Source of the DNA: Wallacemonas rigidus
Taxonomy: Eukaryota; Euglenozoa; Kinetoplastea; Trypanosomatida; Trypanosomatidae
Reading direction: 5' to 3'
Length of the DNA: 64,000 nucleotides
Assembly: GCA_030849045.1 (NCBI GenBank)
Contig: JASAOL010000589.1
Span: 186,001-250,000 of the forward strand
Of the stretch, positions 29,254 through 38,603 are shown in pieces (positions within the stretch are counted from its first letter, which is position 1; each line of letters starts with the position of its first letter). The position numbers and the translations under genes were made by a program. Below the pieces are notes generated by a model. That model saw only the letters and a list, made by a program, of their open reading frames with translations. It was not told where the DNA came from and did no database searches.

Positions 29254-29785
29254 TCTCATGTACACTATTGCGTGTGGTTGCATCACGCGCTGACAATATC
29301 AAAAATAAAGTAGTTTGCCCCAACAACAAGGTGCGTTCCCTCACGTGCCCATCTATCTACGCAGCGGTACTCGCCGCGCAATTCCCCTTCGCTTGCAGTG
29401 CCTGCACGTGGCGAACAGACGACCTCATTCGCAACGCGCTGTAACTGAGCTGTTCGTACGGATGCCTCGGTGTATGCACGTTTCATTTTTCGAATTAAAG
29501 CGTGCGTGTACGGCGGTCCCATAACTGTGCTGCTCTTCTCCCCGCTCCCTCTATTTCATCCATTTGCGTTTACCTCTTCCATCCATAGATTACTCTTTGC
29601 CCAGTTACACCGAAGCAGGTGCGACTAAAAGAAAGAAAGAAAGAAATAAAGAAAAAGAACTAAAGCACCATTGCCAACAGACGGCAGCAAACAAGCAGCA
29701 AATCAGTACCCCAAGTAAAGCGAAGGCTGCCATACGGAGTGCTTGACTCTTTTTCTCTCAGCTTGAGACGTTCACTTGATTAGTC
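29254..29785. other. Spacer before RPB8
   Basis: A 532-bp spacer with no gene. A GAAA-type simple repeat lies at about 29628-29660. The last 40 nt contain the splice acceptor described separately. Confidence 0.5.
29747..29761 (+). promoter_or_regulatory. Predicted spliced-leader acceptor for RPB8
   Basis: An uninterrupted pyrimidine tract (CTCTTTTTCTCTC) is followed directly by AG at 29760-29761, 25 nt upstream of the RPB8 ATG. This is the cleanest acceptor in the window and confirms the start choice. Confidence 0.7.
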
Positions 29786-30235
29786 ATGAGCCGCAATCCC
29801 GTTATTTTGGAGGACACATTCACTGTAACCGGCGTCAACCTCGACGGTCGTGTTTACCAGCGCGTTTCACGCGTGCTTTGCAAGAATGAGGATGACACTC
29901 TGACGGCGACCATGGATTTTAACACCGAAGAGTTTCCTGTTGCTTTCGATGAGCGACTCATTGTTACGGTTGCCAACTCACTGGAGCTCTCTGGCGCGGC
30001 TGACAGAAAGCACTACGACCACAGCATCTACCACCGCGAAACCCGTTTGGATGACTGCGACTACGCCATGCACGGACGTGTCTACCACCACGGCGTGGAC
30101 GAAGCGAGCCTCGAAGTGACAGTGTATATTAGCTGTGGTGGCCTCCTGACGCAGATTAAAGGTAAGCCGGAAAGCCTGCGCGATATCCACTACAACAGCG
30201 ACGTGTACCTCCTCGTGAAGCGTGTTGGTAACTAA
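29786..30235 (+). CDS. RPB8: RNA polymerase subunit RPB8 (shared by Pol I, II and III)
   Basis: A 149-residue protein matching RPB8/RPABC3 in length and along most of its sequence. Key matches are ILEDTFTVTGVNLDGRVYQR with VSRVLCKNED (eukaryotic form: LFEDIF...FDRVSRLHCESE), the central DDCDYAMHGRVYHH (FEYVMYGKVYRI), and ISCGGLLTQIKGKPESL with NSDVYLLVKRV (VSYGGLLMRLQG and DSRVYLLMKKL). RPB8 is an OB-fold-like beta barrel that binds the largest polymerase subunit. One gene usually serves all three nuclear polymerases. It lies in an ordinary position in the plus array. Confidence 0.96.
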   Translation: MSRNPVILEDTFTVTGVNLDGRVYQRVSRVLCKNEDDTLTATMDFNTEEFPVAFDERLIVTVANSLELSGAADRKHYDHSIYHRETRLDDCDYAMHGRVYHHGVDEASLEVTVYISCGGLLTQIKGKPESLRDIHYNSDVYLLVKRVGN

Positions 30236-30882
30236 GCACACACAGACACAGACAAATCGGAAAGCGTTGGTTGTTATTGTTGTTGTGCGAGTAAGAATGA
30301 CGTACACCGCGTCCCTGCCTCGCGGACTCGTTTGTGTGCCATAACTGCCTCATTAAAAAACAAAACAATGCCAATCCAGTACCCACGTCCCATCAAGCTT
30401 CCGTTGCCTTCCCAGCGTCTGATGCATTGGCGATTTAAACGAGAGAGACGCTTACGCGGCGTCATACAAACATTGCACTAGCCCACTGGTGTCGGTCATG
30501 CCTTGTCCAGCAACTCCCCCTTTTCTCTCTTCGCCTGCTGCGACTCGGTGAGACTGCAAACCCACACGTTCCCCACAGTTGCTTTGATTTCTGGTTTTGC
30601 ACAGCAGGAAACTCACCGCACTCCTGTGTGCTTCTGTGTATGTGGGCGTGTGGGCGTATGTTGACACTGAATGCCATCATTGGTTTTGAACTCGAACTGA
30701 TCACTTACATACCTTTCTTCTCCGCCCTCCGCTCTTTCTCCTCATGACCGCATCACAATCGCTTGGGTGCCGTGGCGCTCGGCAATACGCAAGCACAGTA
30801 TAAATATCCACGTACCCAGACAGAGCCACACGGCTGATCGCGCACTGCCGTCGCTCTGCGCGCGCCCGCCAGTTCAGCAAAC
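30236..30882. other. Spacer before the 463-aa protein gene
   Basis: A 647-bp spacer with no gene. Pyrimidine-rich sequence at about 30711-30745 (TTTCTTCTCCGCCCTCCGCTCTTTCTCC) is a likely splicing tract. Confidence 0.5.
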
Positions 30883-32274
30883 ATGCGACCCTTTGCCAAA
30901 CGTCACTCGGCGTGCTCGGTGAGTACTTGGTTGTGTAGGGCAGCCTCTCAGCCGTGTGCCACCCGCCTGTGCTCCACGGATGCCAGTGCGCACAGTGGCA
31001 CCGACGACGGCGTGGAGGGCAAAAGAGAACGCAGCCACTACCGACGTCGCACATCTGATCCGCAGACACTGCGGCAACGTGGCAACTTCCAACGTGACCT
31101 CAAATTTGGTAAGCGACGACCCCTGCCCGATGCCCCATGGCGACAGATCAAGGCCAAGACGTACCTCGATGACGCAGAGCGTCTGTACGGCCGCAAAGAA
31201 CACTGGCACTTGGTTGAGGACAGCGTGCTGCGCGAAAAGCTCGTCACTGTCCTGCAGGATTACGTGCGCGACACGATCAGCGCGATCCGGTTAGAGGCGC
31301 GGGATGCAATGAAGTACAGGCATCTGTGTGACATGGCGACGAGGGAGTACCGCGCACACATTGTCGCCGGCGCGTATTCCTCGCCTGAGATGCTTCGCAC
31401 GTGGGCACAGCGACTGCACTCGTCGGGCGCGTCATCGGCATCGCCACTGCGCGATGCGAATGCGGCGGACCACGCGACTGACGCCGATAGTTTGCCGTCG
31501 CACAGCGAGCACTCTTCAGACAAACAGGGGAGCGACGACAGCACTTCTGCACGTCATACCGCAAGTGACACCGAAGATACGGCGTGGCGTGAGGCGCGCC
31601 ATCGCCGTGGCCGCGAGGCTGTTGTGGAAGGTACACCTGCCATGTCTGATCTTCCACGGAGCGATGCGCACGGACCGGCATTGTCGGCGTTCCCCTTCTT
31701 GCGGCAACGTGCGGTGGAGGATGAACACTCCCTCGACCCGTCGCTCGTTGATTGGACCGCCAAGTTCTTTCCAGAGGACACGGCTGCCACCTTTAGGGCC
31801 CCCCCGACACTGCGCCAGCGCACAACGACCACCTCTGACTCAGTTGACGGCGAGGTCTATGATGAAGTGGGCTCGTCTGATCACGAGCGTGGTGGCAGTA
31901 CCGCGGAGCACAGCCGCGCGCGCGGCGGGACAGGTACGAAGTCGCACACATTTGCTGGCCAACCTCGTGCCCATGCGCGCCATCGGCTGCAGAGTAGCCT
32001 CCGAGCACACAACGACCGCAATCGGGCCACCTTCGACGCCGAGGGTGTCTTCTTCCATGTCCGCCGACAAACCGAGGAGAGTGAGCGTGCGCCGAAACCA
32101 AAGCCTGTGCGAGGGTCCGACGAGAACTTTGCAGAGAACGCGGCGGGCGTCGTGAAGGTTCCGTGGGGTGTTGTGTCCGCCGCCAAGCGCCGTGGCTACT
32201 CAACGGACACCTTGCGGGCCAAGGAGCGTTTGGTGCGCCTTTCCCGCGGTGAGGACCCAGAGACGATCCCGTAA
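30883..32274 (+). CDS. Hypothetical 463-aa protein with probable mitochondrial presequence
   Basis: I do not recognise the family. The N terminus MRPFAKRHSACSVSTWLCRA is Arg/Ser/Ala-rich without acidic residues to about residue 36, a good mitochondrial presequence. Residues about 47-165 look folded and mostly helical (SDPQTLRQRGNFQRDLKFGK, WRQIKAKTYLDDAERLYG, EKLVTVLQDYVRDTISAIRL). A long Ser/Asp/His-rich disordered middle follows, with a short second conserved-looking block at the C terminus (VVKVPWGVVSAAKRRGYS, ending in GEDPETIP). Two ordered ends around a disordered middle are common in kinetoplastid mitochondrial RNA-processing and ribosomal proteins, so that is a loose guess. The start ATG is the first in frame. 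Confidence 0.82.
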   Translation: MRPFAKRHSACSVSTWLCRAASQPCATRLCSTDASAHSGTDDGVEGKRERSHYRRRTSDPQTLRQRGNFQRDLKFGKRRPLPDAPWRQIKAKTYLDDAERLYGRKEHWHLVEDSVLREKLVTVLQDYVRDTISAIRLEARDAMKYRHLCDMATREYRAHIVAGAYSSPEMLRTWAQRLHSSGASSASPLRDANAADHATDADSLPSHSEHSSDKQGSDDSTSARHTASDTEDTAWREARHRRGREAVVEGTPAMSDLPRSDAHGPALSAFPFLRQRAVEDEHSLDPSLVDWTAKFFPEDTAATFRAPPTLRQRTTTTSDSVDGEVYDEVGSSDHERGGSTAEHSRARGGTGTKSHTFAGQPRAHARHRLQSSLRAHNDRNRATFDAEGVFFHVRRQTEESERAPKPKPVRGSDENFAENAAGVVKVPWGVVSAAKRRGYSTDTLRAKERLVRLSRGEDPETIP

Positions 32275-32771
32275 TGTCGTCTCTCCATCCACCATGTACG
32301 TGTAAATGGGGACCTATTCATCACACACACACACACACACACGCAACGTACACCTTTACACGAGCGCGCTGTCAACTCAAATCTGTGAATCGGGTCAAAA
32401 GCAAGGGCAAGATGCGGACACTCAACAGACCCATTCTACCTTTCCGCTACAATTGGCGCACGGGCGATCGCATACGACTTGTGCAAGGGAAGGCAGGTGA
32501 GCAAACAGTAGAATACTGTTTCTCTTCCCTGAGTCACACGTTTCGGTCATTGTCACATCCCCACCGTTCCCTCCGTTTTGCTTTGCTTTGCCCCTTCTCC
32601 TCCGTTTGCCGTTGTGTTCCCACCACACCACCCCTTCCCTCACGCCCCGCTATTGCACTGCTCGCCTTTCTCGCGTCTGCGGTGCATACTCGCGAGAATT
32701 CCCTTGTATTAATTCCCTTTCTTTCTAGCTTTGCGCTTCTTCTTCTTCCCTTTTTTTTTTGTGACCACACG
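32275..32771. other. Spacer before RBP16
   Basis: A 497-bp spacer. An AC microsatellite lies at about 32323-32342. Pyrimidine tracts run from about 32555 to 32760. The RBP16-containing frame is open upstream to 32274, but this is spacer translation, not protein. Confidence 0.55.
32711..32728 (+). promoter_or_regulatory. Predicted spliced-leader acceptor for RBP16
   Basis: The pyrimidine tract ATTCCCTTTCTTTCT is followed by AG at 32727-32728, 43 nt before the RBP16 ATG. The T10 run at about 32751-32760 lies between this AG and the ATG and is not itself followed by an AG before the start. Confidence 0.55.
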
Positions 32772-33224
32772 ATGTTCCGCGCTTCCTTCATTGCCCGCTT
32801 TGCCCCAACGCTGGCGCTGCTCAACGCCGGCACGGTCGTCACGTGGCGTGGCCCTCAGGGCTACGGCTTTATTGAAGACGATGGCGACAAGAAGCAGTAC
32901 TTCGTGCACTTCTCTGACCTTCAGACAGAAACGGGTGGCTTCCGCGCTCTCACAGTTGGCCAGAAGGTAGAGTTTGAGGCTGCCACAGCTGAAGGTCGCA
33001 CTCGCGCGGTGAATGTGACAGGCATCGATGGCGCTAAGCTTCCCTCCGGTACTCGTCCCCCCAGCCAGGGCCGCGGATTCGGTGGTGGTCGCGGTAACAA
33101 CGACAATCGTGGCGGCCGTCGCGATGGCAACTTCAACCGCAACCGCGAGAACAATCGCAACCAGGATGGCGGTGACCGCGGCTACCAGGGCGGCAATAAC
33201 AACAACTTTGGTGACGACTTTTAA
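32772..33224 (+). CDS. RBP16: RBP16-type mitochondrial Y-box RNA-binding protein
   Basis: A 150-residue protein. The start at 32772 gives a mitochondrial presequence, MFRASFIARFAPTLALLNAG. Residues about 19-90 are a cold-shock domain: GTVVTWRGPQGYGFIEDDGD carries the RNP1-like KGYGFI core, and QYFVHFSDLQ corresponds to RNP2. The C-terminal 60 residues are rich in Gly, Arg and Asn with RGG-type repeats (GRGFGGGRGNN and RGGRRDGNFNRN). This is the architecture of T. brucei RBP16, a kinetoplast protein that binds guide RNA U-tails and affects editing and mRNA stability. It shares the plus array with the RET2-like gene, though their proximity is probably not functional. Confidence 0.95.
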   Translation: MFRASFIARFAPTLALLNAGTVVTWRGPQGYGFIEDDGDKKQYFVHFSDLQTETGGFRALTVGQKVEFEAATAEGRTRAVNVTGIDGAKLPSGTRPPSQGRGFGGGRGNNDNRGGRRDGNFNRNRENNRNQDGGDRGYQGGNNNNFGDDF

Positions 33225-34645
33225 AATAGGATTAATCACGGACACCTAGACGCACACTCGCGCATCCTCTTTCTCGCACACCCGCACGTGCATGAACAGT
33301 GGAAGTCGTTTGGTTCCGTTTCGCCCCCCCCCTTTCTCTTCTGTAGCGTTCCCAAGTGAGGCGTGTGAATGAGCGTGATGGCTAGTCTCGGTCTCGCGCC
33401 GTGTGCGTGCGTGCGTATCTGGGTGCAAAATTCGAAGTGCCTTCCCCCCTTTTTTGGTTCTGACTTGAATGTGGTGGGTCAATTTGACGTTTTTTTCTTT
33501 CTTTTTCTTTCCTTCGGTAGTATATGCGCGACCCAGAGCAATGCTCTGTCCCCGCATTCATGTGACTTGTCCACAAGTTCCATCAGACGGAGCAAAACCA
33601 ATATCCACAAAAAGCAAACAAACAAACAACAACACCATCAATGACAAAGAAAATCAGACTGAAGCGAGTAGCGGGAGTCGTGCATATGCGCACGTTTGCT
33701 CAACAGAATCTGAGGGAAGATACGCATTCCTTTCGTCCCCACACACGCATGCAAAAGAAAGAAAAGAGGAAAGGATCACACGAGAGCATCGCAATCGTGC
33801 GGGCGGGCCATGTATCATTTTCCACGTGATGTGATCTTGCCGACAGCTAATACGGACTGCCTTTTTTTTTTTTTGAAGAAATCGCGCGTTACCCTCCAAC
33901 CGACGATGGCTGTTCGCTCCGAACTCTCCTGATTGGTCTGTTGTTTTGTGTGGACTCACTGCGACCATCTTATTCTTTGTTTTGTGCGAGACGGTGAGTT
34001 GTAGATGGTTGATTCCACCTCAGCATCCGCGTCAACACCGTCCGTGTCTTTGAAACGCCGACGAACGTCGTGATGAACAAGATACTCTATCCACATCGTG
34101 CATCTCCTGCCACCTACGGACTTGACTCACACCTACTCATCATCTCGGGAAGAGCAACCAGAAGAGGAAAACAACAACCAATAAACACATCAGAAGGACG
34201 AAAGCAAGACTACCAACGCCAACGTGTTTTTCCTCATCCCCCCCAAACCCTGACACTGTTATTTGAACTTCCGAGCACAAACAGATCATACGCGTTTCAT
34301 TTTTTTTCTGATTTTTTTTTCCCGCGTAACCACCGTCGCCGTTTTCTGAGTCTGTGGATTCCTGCCACACCGGACTGACTTGACATACGATAAAGACCAG
34401 TAGATCTTCCCGCCTATACTCGTATATTTGGTAAGCAAACCCAGCTTTGTTTTTTTTCTTTTCTTTGTTGTTCTTTTTCCCCTTCCCCTTCGCCCGCCCC
34501 TTTTTCTTCGCCTTGCCTGTCGTACCGCTTTTTCCGTCTCTCTTGTCGTCCCTCGCTCACTAAGGAGGCTGCTCTCTCGACAACTCTGCCCACTAAGTCG
34601 AGCTTCCTTTGGTAATCGCTTGCTGTCAGGCAAATAGACAAGATA
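33225..34645. other. Long spacer before the CCCH/methyltransferase-like gene
   Basis: A 1.4-kb spacer. A C9 run lies at about 33325-33333, an AAAC repeat at about 33616-33630 and long T/C tracts at about 34297-34322 and 34449-34550, the last a probable splicing tract. No open frame here looks like protein. Confidence 0.5.
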
Positions 34646-36238
34646 ATGAGCTGTGCTGCACATGCTTGGTCAGCACTTCGTGGATCTGCCCGAGGTAATA
34701 TAATGGAGCGAGAGAGCGGTGGTTCGCAGAGTGCGGCACCGGCCCCGTGTGAGAGAAGCGGTGACACGACGGGCGTCTCGAACTTGCACGCTACCAGCAG
34801 TGAGTGCCTCGCGAACGAGCGTACGCACGAACACGCCAGTCACACCGAGAGCGGCACGCAACCGGGAACGGCGCTGCCTCGTCTGTACAAGCAAAATCAC
34901 GAGACCACTCTCGATGGTGATGACGACGACGTGGACAGGACACTACCGCAGATTGTGTACCACGATGGTGACTACAACACGTACTGCAAATGCCCAATGT
35001 GCACACTTAGCTATCACATCACCGCGCTCTTCTCGAACCAGCGACGCAGCTCAGCACATGTACTCTCTGCGCGTCCCTCCTTCTGCGCCCCTGACGGGCC
35101 GAGCAGCCTGCCCCCCTTACCGGAGGTCTACCATCCGCAGAATGTGTCAGTGTGTCCTGTTTTTGCCAGCTTTGGCTTCTGCCCGTACGAAGTCGGCTGC
35201 TATCTGCCTCACCGAAAGGGCTATGAGCCGCGGATACGGCCCAGCTCGACGATTGAAGCCGAAGTGGAGCGAATGATCGAGCTGGCGGAGGACCGAAAAG
35301 ACGCAGCAACATGGGATTGCGACTCGTGCGGATACCAGGGAATCACTGAGTACAATGTGGGCCCCATCGGCGAGTTCTACTACCGACAGTGCCCGCGCTG
35401 CACCCTGATGTGCTACTTCCCGTACGTCACCTACCTCGTGCATGCTATTCTCGCGATAGTCGGGGATGACTACCAGCTGTACAAGACAGAAATCGATCGC
35501 TGCCGCCGCCTCCTGCCTGATGAATTCAAGGTGCCGTTAACGTTCGAGGCGCACCGCGTTGCTAGCGTTGTGTTCGCGTGGAGTTTGGTATCTCCCCGCG
35601 ACGCCAAGGAGGCACTGGAGAGCGTCAATCGTGCGCTCCCTGAGCTAGAGGCTGTCATCAGCGTGGGGAGCGGCAGTGGCTACGTTGAGCACGTCTTCAA
35701 CCGCGTGACCAACGACGTCAAGCTTGATCCGGCATGGGAAGTGGACCGCAGTCGCTGCCCTACCAGCTCCTTCGACAACGTTCGAACGGATTTCTATGGC
35801 CTTAAACGGATTGTTTTCTTTTCGTGCGATGAGCTGGCACTGCGCCGAACCTACAGTGTGCACGTCTCACTTGGCGGCCCTCTCACCATCTTTTCGCTTG
35901 ACTGTAAAAAGAGCGTCCTACTGCTGAGCTGGCCCCCGTTCGGGTCCATGCAAGACGAACAAAGCTCGATGGGATTCGAGGCGCTGGAGTACTACCGCCA
36001 GTGCGGTGGTGAACTTGTCATATATATTGGTGATGTGGCTTCCAGCGGTGACTGGCGCCTGCACCAGCTCTTGTACACACACTTCAAGCGCGTCCGCGAC
36101 TACCCTGTGCGCCGCGAGCTACGTCGATGGTGCCCACAGGAAATGGGCATGGTTTACGCAGGAAACGACACGCTAGCTGTCTATCGCCTGCGTGACACGC
36201 CTATTCCTTTGCCAATAAACTGGACGTGCAGCATGTAG
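34646..36238 (+). CDS. CCCH zinc-finger protein with C-terminal methyltransferase-like fold
   Basis: A 530-residue protein I cannot place in a named family. Residues about 114-119 are a CKCPMC knuckle. Residues 170-189 form a canonical CCCH finger (C-x8-C-x5-C-x3-H: C170, C179, C185, H189), usual for RNA binding. Residues 225-252 are a second two-pair cysteine element (CDSC and CPRC). From about residue 300 the sequence resembles a class I SAM methyltransferase: EAVISVGSGSGYVEHVF as motif I, a SVLLLSWPPFGSMQDE segment in the place of motif IV, GFEALEYYRQCGGELVIYIG as the following strand-helix, and a C-terminal strand. Methyltransferase-like proteins with LSWPP and IYIGE-type segments exist in other protists and fungi. 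Activity and substrate are unknown. A second in-frame ATG at 34703 is an alternative start. Confidence 0.88.
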   Translation: MSCAAHAWSALRGSARGNIMERESGGSQSAAPAPCERSGDTTGVSNLHATSSECLANERTHEHASHTESGTQPGTALPRLYKQNHETTLDGDDDDVDRTLPQIVYHDGDYNTYCKCPMCTLSYHITALFSNQRRSSAHVLSARPSFCAPDGPSSLPPLPEVYHPQNVSVCPVFASFGFCPYEVGCYLPHRKGYEPRIRPSSTIEAEVERMIELAEDRKDAATWDCDSCGYQGITEYNVGPIGEFYYRQCPRCTLMCYFPYVTYLVHAILAIVGDDYQLYKTEIDRCRRLLPDEFKVPLTFEAHRVASVVFAWSLVSPRDAKEALESVNRALPELEAVISVGSGSGYVEHVFNRVTNDVKLDPAWEVDRSRCPTSSFDNVRTDFYGLKRIVFFSCDELALRRTYSVHVSLGGPLTIFSLDCKKSVLLLSWPPFGSMQDEQSSMGFEALEYYRQCGGELVIYIGDVASSGDWRLHQLLYTHFKRVRDYPVRRELRRWCPQEMGMVYAGNDTLAVYRLRDTPIPLPINWTCSM

Positions 36239-37763
36239 CGGGCCGCGGTGCAAGGTGGGGGAAGGGGAGGTGAAGGGGCACAGCAGAAGGTAGTACACGC
36301 GTCTTCCCCGCTCTTCCCCTCTTTCTTTTACTATTTCCTCCATGATTCTCTCTCTCTTTTTTTTTTTTTTACTTGTTTCGCCTTAACCCTCGCCATATCT
36401 ACCCAGTTTCACTCCTCTCTCGCTCTCATTACTCGGGTTCATTCATCAATCCCACCTTTCTTTCTTTCTTTTTCCCCCTCTCTTCTTTCGGTACCTAGTT
36501 TTTTCCCCCTGTCGTCTCCACCACTTGTCTCTCATTCTCACAGGCTGTACCTTTGGGAGAGAGAGGCTGCACCAGTGGGGGAGGGGGGTGATGACTTCCA
36601 CCTCGGCTGCCTCTTACGCGCCTTGGCGCATTCTCGTGCTGTGCTCAAAGCGCATCTCGTGCAGAGCTCTTGATGTCACAACCGAGGATCTAGCAAAGGT
36701 GTCCAAGGGGTCAGCTCGCCACAAGGCACTTTTTCCCCTCTGTTCCTTGTTGTCATGTGTTGTATCTCTTGTTGAGCGTGGACTGCACTCAAAGGATTGA
36801 GGCTAGGCTGAGAGGATGCGTTCACTCACCCACCCACACACCCACACACAGGCGTAGGAACGCATGGCCAATGGTCGTACGAGATGCCACCCACCCCATT
36901 CCTCCGTCTTCCCTCAGCGAGAGCAAACGCAGAGCCAATAAAGGAAGCAGAAAAAGACAGGGTGCGTGTACCCTGCTTACATACTCACGTACAGACGCTG
37001 CCGCTGAGGCGCCATCAAACCGGTAACACTAATCAAAAAACGTGAGGAGAAGGCCACACTATTCTTCCCTGACCCTCGCTTAACTCACAGGCTTCACAAC
37101 AAAAAAAAACCAGAACAACAGAATTTCAGTACACTGTAGTCACATCAACTAATCTCAGCATCTTGTCAAAAACCTACCATTCGCACCACGTCGATTGAAG
37201 GTATCGCGTAAAAAATATCTTTAAGCAGAAACACGAATAAACCCAACTGTCACAAGGAGCGGAACCGCGCGCTGAAGCCCAGCGCGACGTGAATAGCGGT
37301 GGCGGCCAGTATTGTTTGTGAAAGAGCGTTGGCTGGCACTTGTTTTGTCGTGTGACTGCGAAGCAGCCTGCATCTGTCTCGCACGATGTCGGCAACGTGT
37401 TGCAGTGAACATCCACAGCTCCGCACTGACCCACGTGCTCCAGCCCTCACATTCTTTCCTTCGCCGTGCGTCCAACGGCGGTGTTCCCCGATCCCCCATG
37501 GTCCCGCAAAGGAAATAATGCGCGCAGCTTTACCGGGCTCCTTCATGACCTCCGAACGAAGCTCGCGAGTACAACGGAAGCCGTTTCATCTTCACTACCC
37601 CTCTCTTCTGCTCGCGACGTCCTCGCATCTCTGTCTTTGCTCACGCCAGGCTTCCTTATCTGCAGCACAGTGCGTGTGCGCCATACATTTCTTGTTCTCT
37701 TTTAGTTTTGTTTCAGCTCGCAGTGCGGGCAATCACAGCGTACTTTTGTCGCAGCGGCGCAGG
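36239..37763. other. Long spacer before the 159-aa protein gene
   Basis: A 1.5-kb spacer. Strong pyrimidine tracts lie at about 36300-36380 and 36450-36538, followed by AG at about 36542 and an ATG at 36591; this possible small gene is listed separately. A CCCACACA simple repeat lies at about 36826-36853. From 36800 to 37700 I see no gene. Confidence 0.5.
36591..36800 (+). CDS. Possible small protein gene (69 aa), unconfirmed
   Basis: A 69-codon frame starting MTSTSAASYAPWRILVLCSK. Its support is positional: a pyrimidine tract about 85 nt long is followed by an AG at about 36542 and then by this first ATG of the predicted transcript, in a 1.5-kb spacer longer than average for this array. The N terminus is basic and free of acidic residues and could be a mitochondrial presequence. 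A hydrophobic stretch (KALFPLCSLLSCVVSLVERG) lies near the C terminus. No family is recognised and it may be a chance frame. Confidence 0.3.
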   Translation: MTSTSAASYAPWRILVLCSKRISCRALDVTTEDLAKVSKGSARHKALFPLCSLLSCVVSLVERGLHSKD

Positions 37764-38243
37764 ATGAACCAGCTTGAGTTTTTTGTTGCCAGTACCGAGT
37801 ATGAGCGCTGGCAGTGTCGCCGTTGTCTTCGAGCGATTCGCGTGCTTGACGATCGCATTGACTACAGCCTCACTGCACTCCAAACCATCACAGAACTGCG
37901 AGGCAAGCACCTTGCTTCCTCATCCAGTGCGGCCACAGCATCGTCGAGTCGTGGCATGGGTGTCCACAGCGCCCGAGGCGGACGTAAGCGCGTACGCTCT
38001 CCTGATGATGGCGGCCGCCATGCCGCCAATGCAGAGGCCGAGCTCACTTCTGTCGAGGACCGTATGGAGGCTCTCAAGAAAGAGTTCGACTCGCATCGTG
38101 CTACGGTGATGCGCCTCGCCCGCGAGCGCGAGGGCTACGCGAGGCTCCTTGGTGAGTGTGGCGATTCCATGAGACGGTGTGCTGCCACCAGATTACTCCA
38201 GTCTCAGCAAGTGGTAGACAATGAGAAGAAACCCGTGGCGTGA
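37764..38243 (+). CDS. Small coiled-coil hypothetical protein
   Basis: A 159-residue protein starting at MNQLEFFVASTEYERWQC. The open frame upstream to 37386 is spacer. Residues 1-50 (YERWQCRRCLRAIRVLDDRI) and residues about 95-150 (ELTSVEDRMEALKKEFDSHR, MRLAREREGYARLLGEC) are helical and probably coiled coil, separated by a Ser/Ala/Gly linker containing a basic GGRKRVRSPDDGG segment that may be a nuclear signal. I recognise no family. Small two-helix proteins like this are often subunits of larger assemblies. Confidence 0.75.
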   Translation: MNQLEFFVASTEYERWQCRRCLRAIRVLDDRIDYSLTALQTITELRGKHLASSSSAATASSSRGMGVHSARGGRKRVRSPDDGGRHAANAEAELTSVEDRMEALKKEFDSHRATVMRLAREREGYARLLGECGDSMRRCAATRLLQSQQVVDNEKKPVA

Positions 38244-38603
38244 TGCACGGTATGAACGATACCAGAAGTGACCCCGAGATCAGCAAACGGCCTCTGAGAG
38301 GTGAAAAATAAGCAAGCAAAAAAATAGCAACAACAACAAGAAATCTGTAATGTGCTGAGCAGTGAGGTAGTCCGACGATGCGATTATCGCTCCGGGACGC
38401 GCGACACACAACTGCGCGTCATTGCGCCACAGCACGTAAACGCTTGAACTTACATGGGCCAGCTCACAGTGGCGCACGTGACCATTCCTTCTTTTTTTTT
38501 TTTTGATATTGCCACACGATCGTCCCCTCCACCCGTCTATCACTACCTCCCTCACATGACCTCTCTGATGACGGCACAACAAGACGCGCACCACTCTTTT
38601 TCC
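38244..38603. other. Spacer before the 786-aa repeat protein gene
   Basis: A 360-bp spacer containing a T13 run at 38492-38504 and the splice acceptor listed separately. No gene is seen. Confidence 0.5.
38492..38583 (+). promoter_or_regulatory. Predicted spliced-leader acceptor that sets the start of the 786-aa gene
   Basis: The T13 tract at 38492-38504 is followed by pyrimidine-rich sequence without any AG until 38582-38583. Splicing there removes the upstream in-frame ATGs and makes the ATG at 38604 the first, which gives a clean mitochondrial presequence. Confidence 0.6.

Noticed and set aside
31328-32155. Plus-strand frame of 275 codons overlapping the 463-aa gene
   Set aside because: Out-of-frame shadow, Arg/Thr/Ser-rich, no independent splice signal.
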